Position numbers and translations under genes: made by a program
Source: Enchytraeus crypticus
Lineage: Eukaryota > Annelida > Clitellata > Enchytraeida > Enchytraeidae
Direction of reading: 5' to 3'
Assembly: GCA_905160935.1 (NCBI GenBank)
Contig: CAJHZI010000424.1
Location: 1,147,001 to 1,211,000 of the forward strand
Length of the DNA: 64,000 nucleotides
Notes under the pieces: generated by a model
What the model was told of the DNA's origin: nothing
The model's input: only the letters and a program-made list of their open reading frames with translations
The model's database searches: none
Shown here: positions 22,252-33,683 of the stretch, piece after piece
Position numbering within the stretch: the first letter of the stretch is position 1
How the letters are laid out: every line of letters begins with the position of its first letter

Positions 22252-23970
22252 CTATATCTGATCAACGGCTATAGCCACAGCCACAGCTGCGACAAGCAAC
22301 CACCACAAAGCAACTAAAGTTTGGACTTTATTTCCAAGATTTGACGCAGTATGACCAACCGTGCTCACAACCTGGTCATGCTTGTGAATGGTCGTGCTGG
22401 AATAGTCCTTCCAGTAAAACGTGACCCAACCCATACTAGTTCCTAGTGATTCGGAATCCTTGGTAGAGATGGTGACGTCCTGATGATGGGTAGTAATGAA
22501 AAAGTCTGATGTGCTGAGATCACTTCCTGAAGTAACTTCCCAGGGATAACATGTAATTGAACTATCGGTAGGTACAGTCACCTCCTCAGTAGAAAAACTA
22601 ATGGCGTTAATTGACACTGACAGAGTTAGCTCGGATTTATTTTTCAATCTATTCGCTAAAGGATACTCTCTAGGTTTACTTTCTACTGCAACGAGGCACC
22701 TCTCATTTAAAGTTGTTGAATTAATCAACACCTCGCACATAGAGTTGTTGAAGCAGTAGAGTAGGGAGCCGGCTAGTTCAGGCGGTGAGGAGCAGACAGG
22801 CCAATCGTTTGATACTTTGCTAACCAGTTGTCTTATCCAACTCAGATTGCAGTCGCATATCCATGGATTACCTTCCAGAAAACATTTTTCTAGGAGAGGC
22901 ATCTTCTGAACAGCCAACTTTTCCATATCAAATAACTTGTTATGTCTTAAATCCAAAATTTTCTAACTACCACCAAACGTTTCAAAGAAGGTTGATGTAA
23001 TTTCAGTGAGGAAATTGTTGCTCAAATCCAACATTTCTATAGACGAATCGGTTTTCATTTCAGAGGGTGACAAAGAATATTCGACAATATTTGCAGTTAT
23101 GTTAGACGAATTTATATAGTTTACGGAAAGGTCGACACGATTCAGCGAATGCCTTATCATATAAACGGCATATGGTATACTTATAAGTAAATTATTTGAT
23201 AAATCAAGATAAGTTTTGGTATCGATTCCTTTAAACATATTTGGCTGTATATACACCAGGACATTTGAAGCAACACTGAATTTATTGAATCTCCCAGTCA
23301 ATCTTAATTCACTCAATGACACTATACTATTTTGTGATAAGTCCAAGTCAAAATTTGGCAATCCATTAAGTTCATTATTCATATAATTGTTTATTGTTAA
23401 TTTTGGAATAAACTCGATCCAATTGCTGGATAAGTTTAATAAATTTGAGTTAACGAAGCGGGTGAGACCGGAAGGAAATTCACTGAGAACATTATTTTGA
23501 AGTTGAACCTCGACTAGATTAAACAGATTTAATGGCAATGAAATACGATGCAATTTGTTTCTCGAAAGATCGATAGTTACAATTTGTTTGAAATAACTGA
23601 GGAAATCCGCATCATCTATTTTTATATTATTACCAGCCAACTGTAGATTCCGTAGATTTCCTTCGGCACCGCCGAAAGTGTTTCGGTTGATATTTGCAAG
23701 GAAATTGTCCGAAATGCTGAAGTCTTTCAACATAAACTTGTCGTGAAAAAAATCACTTGGAATGCCACTAATGCGATTATAATCTAGATATATGCTATAT
23801 AGCTCTGTGAAATTATTAAGAGCGTGCAGCGTGATTGAAATTAGGCTGTTATTTCTCGCTGATATCGTAGACATGGTTTCGCAAAGTTGTGAATCAGCGA
23901 TACCGTCCAAATCACTCAAACCGTTCGAATCAATGTTAAGAAAAGTAAGTTTCTTTAAAACACGCAAATT
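22252..23970 (-). pseudogene. Chaoptin-like LRR terminal exon C1, one in-frame TAG
   Basis: Terminal coding exon, paralogous to the exon at 33,684-35,435. The acceptor (TTTTGAGCAG/AATTTG) is conserved between the two, entry phase 0, first residues NLRVLKKLTFLNIDSNGL. About twelve LRRs precede a TAG at 22,963-22,965 (codon 336), where the paralogue has TTG (Leu). After the stop the same frame resumes with LRR, an LRRCT cap (GNPWICDCNLSWIRQL, then C-rich ELAGSLLYCFNNSMC), a Ser/Thr-rich stalk and a hydrophobic tail (LVALWWLLVAAVAVAIAVDQ) ending at 22,252. That tail suits a GPI-anchor signal, as known for chaoptin. With the stop, the product would lose cap and anchor. Likely a pseudogene or truncated secreted form; a readthrough product is possible but unsupported. 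Confidence 0.85.
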
Positions 23971-24308
23971 CTGCTCAAAATTAAGTTAATAAATTGACAT
24001 GAATGAAATCTCTCTATATTGAAAAACAGCAAATGTTACCCATACACTATAATCCTCATGATTACTAACTCATACCACAAGTTTTAATGATCAGTTCTGT
24101 ACGCAGGATATCTTCATTATGTTTATATTATTTATTAAATTGTTATAAGTAATGCTATAGTATGGATATATATTTATAGGGAACATTTTAATTAAGTCAT
24201 AATTAAACGTCAATGTGTCATTTTCAATAGTCCTAATGTTTACATACGTGTACAGATTTTTCTAATTCTTTGTTGGCATCATATTACTCTAGTGTCATTC
24301 TAGTTTAT
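23971..24308. other. Intron upstream of exon C1
   Basis: AT-rich sequence preceding the C1 acceptor on the minus strand. No branch point or other element can be assigned with confidence. Confidence 0.5.
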
Positions 24309-24333
24309 TATTCTCTCTCTCTCTCTCTTTCTT

Positions 24334-24383
<50 letters not shown>

Positions 24384-24502
24384 GGCACTACCTATTGACA
24401 GGTCCATGGTATATAACGACTCACTCTTCACTATCCTCCGCTTTTATCTTCATGTCCGCATATTAGTAGACCATTAAATAATCTAACATTCATAATCTCG
24501 GT
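24309..24502 (-). mobile_element. RTE-B 3' end with (CT)n tail
   Basis: A (CT)n tract (24,313-24,381) directly abuts GGGCACTACCTATTGACAGG, the reverse complement of the RTE-B 3' terminus, followed by 100 bp of its 3' region. It shows that the CT array is the element's own (AG)n tail. Confidence 0.8.
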
Positions 24503-24545
24503 ATGCATCAGAATCTATTTTGTCTATGATATGTATATATCATAG

Positions 24546-24585
<40 letters not shown>

Positions 24586-24587
24586 AC

Positions 24588-25784
24588 AGGGAATGTTTCA
24601 AATCAGGGAATTTGTACATTACCTGAAAATTGCAGGTGATTTTTTAGTTACCTGATTCACTCAGTTAATTTAAATATTCACTTAAAAAGCAAGGGAATTT
24701 AAAAATTCAGTACATTTTCAAACTTTTTTTGACAAATTCCCCGACGCAATTATTTATTAAAGCAATCTGTTTACGACGTTCGATAATCATACACAAACTC
24801 AGCTTGTAGGCGAACAATAAATACACCATTTGAAAAAGTGTAGTTAACACTTGAAATTAGTTTGCCAAAAATTTTTTTAAAATTTCTATAACATTACGTA
24901 TAGATGTAATTGTAAGAACTTCCAGTTTTATACCTAAACACATATTGAAGAGGTTCTGTCTAAACGTAGAAGTTAAACGCATAGAAGAGTTTCTGTAACG
25001 GTTGTTACAAGTTCGGCTAGCATGACATCGGCTATATCATTTTATTTTCGCTTTGTAACATTTACAATGGTTACTCTTGCATCTATATTTGCCTCCAAAA
25101 TTACATTTCAAGAACCCTTGTCTAGCGCACTTCGATTCCAATTTAACTGCTGTTCTTAAGGCCACCTACCATATCTGACTAACATCGCTATCAGTCACAA
25201 GCTTATGAGCACAAAGATCGAATTGCTTTCTAGAGTATTTGCCCTTTAACACTCCTGCGCCACGGCTATGCAACGGATGTCATAACTCATGTCATTCACT
25301 TCCCTGTCAATATTTGCACTTATTCATTAAGTTACGATGATCACCTCTTTAATCTTTATTTTGACTTTAAGATTATTAAAGTCGTATGGTTTAAGTTCTA
25401 TGTTTAACCAGAACCTCTTCTATTTGCGTTTCTTTATAAAACTCGCAGTTATCAACAATTATAAGTATAATTAATATTATACAAAATACAAACTATGTTG
25501 GCAAATTATTTTCAAGTGTTAACAGAACTTTCTTTTAAATCGTGTACTTAGTGTTCACCTACTGGATGCATTTGTGTACGACTCTCGAGCGTCGTAAACA
25601 GATTTCTTCATTAAATAATTGCGTCAGGGAATTTGTCAAAAAATCATTGACAAATTTAGGAAATTTGTAAATTCCCTGGCTTATTTTAGATAAATTAAAA
25701 ATTCACTGAGAGAATCAGGTAATTTACAAATGACCTTAAATTTTCAGGGAATTTACAAATTCCCTGATTTGACACATTCACGAT
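24588..25784 (-). mobile_element. Long-TIR DNA transposon (about 400-bp inverted ends)
   Basis: The left end (TTTCAAATCAGGGAATTTG) recurs inverted at the right end (25,740-25,784), and the inverted similarity continues inward for roughly 400 bp per arm (shared blocks GTTTACGACG, GTTAACACTTGAAA and GAAGAGGTTCTG). The centre, read on the minus strand at about 25,010-25,190, encodes a Cys-rich tail: CRQGFLKCNFGGKYRCKSNH, then CKCYKAKIK and SRCHASRTCNNR. Such tails end several integrase-like (Ginger/KRBA2-type) transposases; that superfamily call is tentative. (TA)n arrays flank both ends. No complete transposase. Confidence 0.7.
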
Positions 25785-25789
25785 AACAT

Positions 25790-25815
25790 ATATATAATGT
25801 ATATATATATATATA

Positions 25816-25853
<38 letters not shown>

Positions 25854-25973
25854 TGTATATATATATATTATATATACATGTATATATATACATGTATATA
25901 CATGAATATATATATATATATATATACCGTATATATATATATATATTAATATATATATATATATATTTATACA

Positions 25974-26014
<41 letters not shown>

Positions 26015-26133
26015 TATATATTCGATAACCTTATATATATATATATATATACATATTAGAAATATAATTATACACATATATTATATACTACGGACCTGCC
26101 AGTAGGCAATTCCCTAATAGATATAGAGGACTA

Positions 26134-26193
<60 letters not shown>
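25790..26193. repeat. (TA)n arrays with a small RTE-B scrap
   Basis: Long (TA)n tracts (about 25,795-26,052 and 26,138-26,192) are separated by about 50 bp that read GGACCTGCCAGTAGGCA, the RTE-B 3' signature (26,090-26,112). Internal TACATGTA and TATATTCATG palindromes are present. Confidence 0.85.
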
Positions 26194-26197
<4 letters not shown>

Positions 26198-27180
26198 CGG
26201 AAATAACGATGTGTGTTACTGTAATAGACTAAATCTTTATCAAAAACAACATACATATATCAATGTAAATCGTTCGAGTCTACATACAGACATTGCAAGC
26301 ACACAACACATAACAAACACTACAAAAACACAAAGCTCACAGATGGACCAGTCCTCCAAGACATGAGAACCGATCTTCATAGAACTGTCAATCTTCAACA
26401 GACAGTAGTCTGAGACGTGTAGATCTCTGGAGGAGTTGAGGGAGACCGGAGATCTCGTGGAGTCTGTCTCTGAAGTTTTATTCTTTCCAGGCTCTTGGAC
26501 ATTTATAATGGTACGTTTGCTTTAGTATTAAAATCTAATTGTACAGTGTAGATGACGAGTCCAATATTGAAGAAGTATTTTGAAGCTATGTTATTAAAAG
26601 GTTGATCTGTTATTTTCTTGTCACAAATTTCTTCAGAGTTTTTCACATCTTCAATGAGATTTAAGTTTCAGCAACGATATTTCGTCTATCCATTGATGAT
26701 TTTCTGGGGCGATTTAAGCAAGTGATTTGTGGGGAAAAAAGCACAGTATTTTGAGATTTTATGGCATGTTTGTATGTCTAGATCTCTGTCGACTAATTGA
26801 TTTAGAGTAAGTCGTGTTTTTTGCCTTTACTTATAATTTGTTAAAAGATCGGAAACATATGTGACTTATTTATTTATACATTTATTTATTTATTACATCA
26901 AACATTTAAAACAGGTAAAGCAGATAGAAAGCGAAATATGGAAACGTTTGTGTGAACGGAGGATACAGGCTATAAAAGCGCTTACATATTCGGAATTTAG
27001 TTCATTAAAAGTAGAAAATAAATATAAAAAGATTAATTAATAGGATTAAAGTATCCTACGTACAAGTGTGAAGGTAGTCACAAACATAGAGCTAAAATAA
27101 ATACACTAAATCAGTATACAAGCAATATAAACATAAGCAAGCAGTATACAAGCAAATGGAAATAAATACAATTATAAGCA
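26194..27180. other. No gene seen
   Basis: About 1 kb without a recognisable gene. It contains GGAGACCGGAGATCTC-type short palindromic sequence near 26,440 and a (TTTA)n patch near 26,870. The flank 26,195-26,520 is less AT-rich than its surroundings and could belong to an unidentified repeat. Confidence 0.45.
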
Positions 27181-28270
27181 ATACTTCAAGGATTTACGTA
27201 TATCAGATTGACATAGGCCCTTCTTAAAGGACGGAAGAAAGCTAGCATTAATAATACTATGAGGAAGGTTATTCAAATTATTAACACATCTATTTTTAAA
27301 ATAATAGCGTTCTGCGTTTTATCTAAAGGTATATATGCAGCACCATTGTTTCTCGTTTTACCAGATTTAAAAGTAAAATAAATACTACTCGGCAAATCAA
27401 TGAACTTATTAATAATTTTATAATTTGTATATAGGTCAGATATTAGTCTTTGTAGTACAAGTGACTCATCATTAAGTATCTCAAATCTATCAGAATAGCA
27501 TAGGTCACTCAATCCAAAAAGACGTTTGGTAAAATTCTTCTGAATTGATTCAATAAGATCAATATCCGATTTACGAAAAGGAGACCATACATTGGAACAG
27601 CATTCGATTGTAGGACGAACAAAGACACTAAATGCATTAAAGAGTAATGTTTTATCTTTTGATTTAAAGCAATTCAAAACAATGGAAGATTTTTTCCTGG
27701 CTACGTTACACATAATTTTGATGTGAGTGGAGAAAGAGAGGTCTTGCGTAAAAGTCAACCCCAAGTCAGTGATATCATAGACCCTGGTCAAGTTGATAGA
27801 ATTGAGCTTGTAATTAAATTCTATAAACGTCTCCTTACTAAGGCAAAATGACAATACTTGGCGCTTGTTCACTTCTAGGTTCAACTGCCATCTCGTTGAC
27901 CATCATTGAATGGAATTAAGTGATTTTTGGAGAGCAACACAATCAGAATGCGACTTAATATCAACAAGAATATAGCATCATGGACAAAAAGGAACAAGGC
28001 ATCGAGTTCAGGACAGCAGAGATGCAAATCATTGATGTACACCAGGAAAAGTATTGGACCCAAAACACGATCCTGAGGCACGCCACTGAGAACAGGAGAC
28101 CAGTTAGAGTAGGAATTGTTTATTCTAACCGCTTGGAATCTGTCATTTAAAAAAGAAGAAAACCAAGATAGAAGTTTGCCGTTTATGCCATATTTATGCA
28201 ATTGAAATAATTGCTTAGAATGTATAATACAGTCGAAAGCTTTTGAGTAATCAAGGTAAACAGGTCAATC
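27180..28270 (-). mobile_element. CR1/Jockey-type LINE, C-terminal RT portion
   Basis: Two minus-strand frames. At 27,881-28,201: GKLLSWFSSFLNDRFQAVRI, SGVPQDRVLGPILFLVYIND, with the catalytic box decayed to LFVHDAI. At 27,273-27,884: LGLTFTQDLSFSTHIK, RPTIECCSNVWSPFRKSDID, LIESIQKNFTKRLFGLSDL, YIPLDKTQ. The order and motifs are those of CR1/Jockey RT and its C-terminal block. The catalytic aspartates are lost and there is a frameshift, so it is inactive. Confidence 0.85.
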
Positions 28271-28719
28271 AAGGTAAGAGTCAACCTGATGGATGTGTTT
28301 GACCTACGCTTTGCTGGCGTTGTTTGTTTGCTTCTTTGTTAGTTCTTGGTTGGCTTGTATGTATGACTGATTATTAAGTTTTTTACTCGCCTAAGTGTGG
28401 GTAGTATAGTGGAATGACAGCAGGCTTGTGTTTCATTCACTATTATTACTGGTTATTTTCTTATCCAATATCTCGTTGTTCTTTGACTAGTTTAATCCAC
28501 TCTTATTTAACTTTTCTATTATACAGTTCATTAATGACATTTAATCCTCGTATCTTTCTTCATTTGAATATCGATTACATGCGTCATAGGCATGTATTTG
28601 TTTGTGGATTCAAATCCAGTCGAGTGCGCATGCTCCCGCCTTCTTCTTGTAGGATACTACTATATATAAACGGCTTCCTACTTATTCCAGTTCTCACTCT
28701 TTGTATCCTCACTCTATGC

Positions 28720-28721
<2 letters not shown>

Positions 28722-28806
<85 letters not shown>
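28722..28806. repeat. (CT)n-(TA)n compound microsatellite
   Basis: (CT)n (about 28,722-28,752) runs directly into (TA)n (to 28,806). Confidence 0.95.
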
Positions 28807-28809
<3 letters not shown>

Positions 28810-29044
28810 CTTTAGTAACTTAACTTGACATAATTATACTGATTAAGGAAGTCACAAAGACTTGTAACACCAGTTTGTACCGTAATTTCATATCTCTATA
28901 CATAGAGATCGTAAAGGAAAAGAAAATACACAAACCTTGATAAGCTGATAGGCTTCAACAGATGAACATAAGAAAAAATAAATAAATAAAATAAACACTC
29001 GCCAACATACCATACACACACTTAACTATCTCACATAGTCTATA

Positions 29045-29670
29045 AAATAAACCACAGGTATACAACTGTACACAAATACACATACATACATGTACCCATG
29101 CATGCACACATACATGTAAATGCAAAAACACCCACACACACATTTGCACATACATACATAAATACATACATACAATCAAATATTACATGTATATACATAC
29201 ACAGACATACATACCCCCTTTCCATCTATATACAGATATACAAATAAATAAACACATATACACATACATATACATACATACACATATACGCACATATATA
29301 CATACATACACAGACATACATACATATACATATATACATACACGTACGTACACATACACACATATACACATATATATACACCTATATATATACACATACA
29401 CATATACATATATACATGCACAAACATATATACGCACTTACACATATATCTACATATATCCACATAGAATACACCCACCTGCACACACACACATCGACCT
29501 TACAGACATAAATATGCAAGCATGCATATAACCACATACCAGGCACACCAACGACCTTCAAACGATAGTCTTACATTACAATACATATAAGCTTACATGC
29601 ATAACGCACATAGACATACACACATGTGCACACACATGCACATACATACACATACATACACATACAAGCC
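29045..29670. repeat. (ACAT/ATAC)-rich compound satellite
   Basis: About 620 bp of interspersed ACATACAT, CACACA and TATACATA motifs. Open frames in both directions (Tyr/Cys/Val/Met-rich on minus, Thr/Tyr/His/Ile-rich on plus) are a composition artefact. Confidence 0.9.
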
Positions 29671-29769
29671 TTACCCACACTCATAAATACCCAGGAAGCA
29701 AATACCCTACGCGTTGTGCAATCAATCAGCCTTGCTACACAAAGCAAAAAAACAATTTATCAATTCAAT

Positions 29770-31660
29770 ATATTTCCTTCAATACTTATCTAGCCTATTC
29801 TTAAAAGCATTCACTGACTCTGCCTCAACTACATACTGAGGTAACTCGTTCCATATATTGACAACTCTTTGACTGAACAAAAATTCTTTTAATCTCTAAT
29901 CTGGATCTAACCTTTATTATTTTGAGTCTATGCTCTCTAGTTCAAGCAGAATTAGATAATTTGAAAAATTCTCCACATTCAATATTGACAAAACCTTGAA
30001 TTATTTTAAACATTTGAATTAAATCCCCTTTGGTATATCTACCTTCTAAAACAATTAGACCTAATATATCTAACCTAGAGTCATAGGTTTGACCTCTACA
30101 TTCAGCAATCATTCTAGTTGCTCTCCTTAGAACTATTTCCATACATTCTACATCCTTCCTTAAAAAAGGTCTCCATGCTTGTACGCAGTATTATAATTTA
30201 GGTCTTACTAATGCTTTATATAATTTAACTATTACGACTTTGTATAGTTCTCCTAAAGACCTAAAGTGCGATTAGCACAATTTACTGCTGATTTACACTG
30301 CTCTGAAAATGTTAGAGTATTATCAATAATGACACCTAGATCTTTTTGTTTACTAGATGATTTTAATTCTGCGTTACCAAGCTTACATTGATTACAACTA
30401 TTTTGTGACCTACATGCATAACTGTACATTAATCAACATTGAAGCTCATCTGCTAGGTAGTTGCCCAATTATGCAAACTGTCTAAATCTCTTTGAAGTGT
30501 TAACATATCCTCTAGACTACCTATATTTTTACATAATTTGGTATCATCAGCAAACTTACTTATTTTGGATTATGCTGTAGTCTAAGTCATTAATGTAAAC
30601 CAAAATTAAAATTGGACCCAACAATGAACCCTGTGGAACCCCACTAGTGACATTGCGCTAAGCCAAGGCATGATTTGAAATGCAAACTTTTTGTCTTCTG
30701 GAGGTTAGCCAACTTCTAATCCAATTCAGGACAGAGCCAGTAACTCCATGAGCTTCAAGTTTACACAACAATCTTTCGTATGCACTTTAACAAAAGCCTT
30801 TGCAAAATCTAAATAGACAGTGTCTACTGGATTTTCGTTATCAACATGCAGTGTGACGGATTCCATAAAGCTCAAGATGTTACTTAGACAAGATCTATTT
30901 CTGGTAAATCCATGTTGACTATTTCTTCTTAATCCATAACTATTGGAATGATTAACTAAACAATCCTTAATAATGCTCTCAAACACCTTACCTATGATAC
31001 TAGTCAAACTAACTGGTCTATAGTTCTCAGGTTTGTCTCTTCTACCTTTCTTGAACAAGGGAGACACCCTGGCCCCTTTCTAGTCTTCAGGTACAATCCC
31101 AGTTTCGAGCGAAAATTGAAAAATTTAGTAAGAGAACCTACTAATTGATGTCTCAGCTCAAATAGTAACTTAGGATGAAGATCATCTGAACCTGGACTTT
31201 TATTACAGTTAAATTCACTAAGTTTCTTTAAAACTATTTCCTTGTCGATGACTAATTCACTTAAACATTCTGATTCAAGGCCTGAAAATATTCTATCTGC
31301 TATTGGAATATTATCTAGATTGTCTACTGTAAAAACACTGCTAAAGTAGTCATTGAACATGTTTGCTGTGAGCTCATCATCAGTGATAATGATACCAGCA
31401 CTCCATCAGCATCTCGCAATGGACCTACTTTAACTTTATTCCTGTCTTTATTTCTGACATAAACAAAGAAACTTTTATTATCATTTTTTAAATTATTAGC
31501 TAATTTAATCTCAAACTGTTTCCTTGCCTCAAGGAAAATGTTTGAGTTCTTAGAATAGTAGTTCTTAGATAGTAGCTTAGTTATGTCCTTAGTTAGCAAC
31601 TGAGTTTTAGTAAGTCTTTCCATAGGGTTGTGTAAGTCTAGTTTTATACTTGAACATGAA
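29770..31660 (-). mobile_element. CR1-type LINE, most of RT, frameshifted
   Basis: Minus-strand CR1/Jockey element. Pre-RT region at 31,004-31,623: KSFFVYVRNKDRNKVKVGPL, FNDYFSSVFTVDNLDN, SELVIDKEIVLKKLSEFNC. RT at 30,726-31,067: SPLFKKGRRDKPENYRPVSL, GKVFESIIKD, QHGFTRNRSCLSN, YLDFAKAF. The polymerase box FADDT is still present at about 30,541-30,560. The C-terminal block RRATRMIAECRGQTYDSRLD lies at 30,050-30,140. At least four frame breaks and stops; nonfunctional. The 5' endonuclease part is absent. Confidence 0.85.
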
Positions 31661-32338
31661 AGAAAACCAATCTCGATTTAGCAAAGTCGGTAAACATATG
31701 AGAAATTTCTTAGCGACGAGCTGCATTCTCTAAGTCGTGTAGATATTAACTGTTTCACATTTAAAAACGTGAAAATCAGTTAGCCGAGTGGTGTAAGGTG
31801 TTGACAGGACACTATGAGCAAACACTCGCGGGTTCCATTCCTGCTCGCATATGGTTTAAAGTTTATTTTTTATGACACGTGCAGATAATAGTTTGTCTAG
31901 TCTTCAGTTTCCCGGACACATCACTAATAATGAAACAATCAGGGTAGAACACTAAAATGTAAAGTAAGCTTTAAACTCTGTGCTTTAATTATATGTCATT
32001 TTTATTATATTATATGTAAAATATGCCATATAGAAACAATAGATAAATAGTATAGCTATATAAATAATGAAAAATAAAGCTATATAATTAATCTAAATAA
32101 TTATTCGTAATTTAAATCATATAAAGAATAAACTGTTAACCATACGCGAGCAGGAATTGTACCCGCAAGTGTTTGCTCATAGTGTCCTTCAACGACTTAA
32201 GACACTCGGCCAACTGGCTTTCACGTTCTTAAATGTAAAACAGTTAATATCATCAAGACTAAGGACGCAGCTCGTCGCAAAGAAATTTCTCATATCTATG
32301 CCGACATTGGATAACCGACATTGGTTTTCTTATGAATA
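31655..32338. mobile_element. Fold-back element with tRNA-like sequences in both arms
   Basis: Left arm (about 31,665-31,860) and right arm (about 32,140-32,330) are inverted copies, about 200 bp each. Shared blocks include GAAAACCAAT, ATGAGAAATTTCTT, GACGAGCTGC, ATATTAACTGTTT and GGACACTATGAGCAAACAC. Each arm holds a Ser/Leu-type tRNA-like segment: A box GCCGAGTGGTGTAAGG and B box GGGTTCCATTCC in the left arm (31,778-31,852), with a diverged inverted counterpart at 32,148-32,222. The centre is AT-rich with no coding. The two tRNA-like heads converge tail to tail. Confidence 0.8.
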
Positions 32339-32509
32339 TTTGTAATATAATATGAAATATTTTTAAAGGTCTCGAGTTCTTAAAGTATAGAACAGATAGA
32401 AGTAACCTAACAACTCTAGCTTCCCGCCTTAGCAGGGACACCCAGCACTTAATTGTGTAACATATAAGGCCTTTGCATCAATTTAGTATTATTCCCTCTT
32501 TACATTTGA

Positions 32510-32514
<5 letters not shown>

Positions 32515-32557
<43 letters not shown>

Positions 32558-32670
32558 TTCTATATACAGGTATATAGGTCTACCTACATACACTGTAAAT
32601 AAGTGTATGTATGTAGGCCTATATATACACAATAATAATAATAATAATTATTATTATTAGTATTATTATT
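32515..32670. repeat. (TA)n, imperfect hairpin and (ATT)n
   Basis: (TA)n at 32,515-32,552. An inverted pair then spans 32,570-32,626 (CTACCTACATACACT with its complement AGTGTATGTATGTAG, 7-nt loop), followed by an (AAT)n/(ATT)n palindromic tract at 32,630-32,672. Confidence 0.85.
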
Positions 32671-32672
32671 AT

Positions 32673-33683
32673 TCTATACTATGCATATCTACAGAAATTA
32701 TTCAAATTAAAAATGCAGCCATCAGTACTGATGAATTGTCTAAGGTGATTAAATATGAATTATAAAGTGCTAAGCAAGCATAACAACATAACACAAACAA
32801 ATAATCCGTCTGAAATATTCAGTTTCGTAAGAAATAAATGGTTATAAAGTCAGAGTTTTAGTATAAGTCAACGACGAAAACAATTTTGTCTCATGTTTGG
32901 AACGGAATGTTGAGCTAATTTGGGTAGAAGAAAGGGTCTCTGCTGTAAACATGTAATGGACCAGGAATATCTATAAACAATACAAATGCTGACTGTGATA
33001 TGATTTCGACAATATTTAGTTCTAAAAAGTAATTATGTAAATGCTAGAAAGAGTATTAGATAGTAATAAACATAACAAAATTCCAAAAAATCTACTGACT
33101 TAAAAAGAGAATTAAGTAATCTGCTCTTTCAAATGATTCAACTTAATCATATAGCACTTCTTATGCATACCAACATTAAAATACGAACAAGTAAAATATT
33201 TCCTTCTCACAAGTTAATTGTATTGGTCTTTTCAAAACGGCAAGACCAGGACAATTTTTGCAAGACCAAGACCAATAGGGTGTCCCGCAAGTCCATGACC
33301 AAGATCAAGACAGTAATATTCTGTCTTGAGACTGTTTTAATGTAAGACACGTCTTGGTCACGTCGCATCACAGATTATTTGGGAAAGAAAAGTCTAAGAA
33401 AAAAACATCGTTGCTCAATTATAAATAACTATTAAAACCAGTGATTACACAGTATATCTCATCGTGATTTTTCCTACATAAGTTATGCTATTACGAATAT
33501 AAAAATCGGGGTGCATAATGAGTTTCTTTGCAATCTCTCTTACTTTTAAAACAATTTTGGCTGAATATTTTATCTTAATAGTGATTTAATTTTTACATTG
33601 CTGTTCAATTGCAGTGCTATCGTGAAAACTAATCTACATATATACGATGTTGCAGTTGCACTGTACTACAACATAGCGATACT
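32673..33683. other. No gene seen; 3' flank of LRR exon C2
   Basis: About 1 kb of AT-rich sequence downstream (on the minus strand) of the C2 stop codon. A CAAGACCAAGACC-type short purine-rich repeat lies at about 33,240-33,320. The first 60 nt after the stop resemble the corresponding flank of exon C1. Confidence 0.5.

Noticed and set aside
22252-23970. Selenocysteine or programmed readthrough at the LRR stop
   Set aside because: The codon is TAG, the paralogue has Leu, and no recoding signal is visible; simple nonsense mutation is more economical.
29176-29531. Overlapping open frames on both strands (Cys/Tyr/Val- and Thr/Tyr/His-rich)
   Set aside because: Artefact of an ACAT-type compound satellite with few stop codons.
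31778-31852. Functional tRNA-Ser/Leu gene
   Set aside because: A and B boxes are present but stems do not pair and the copy lies within a repeated fold-back arm.
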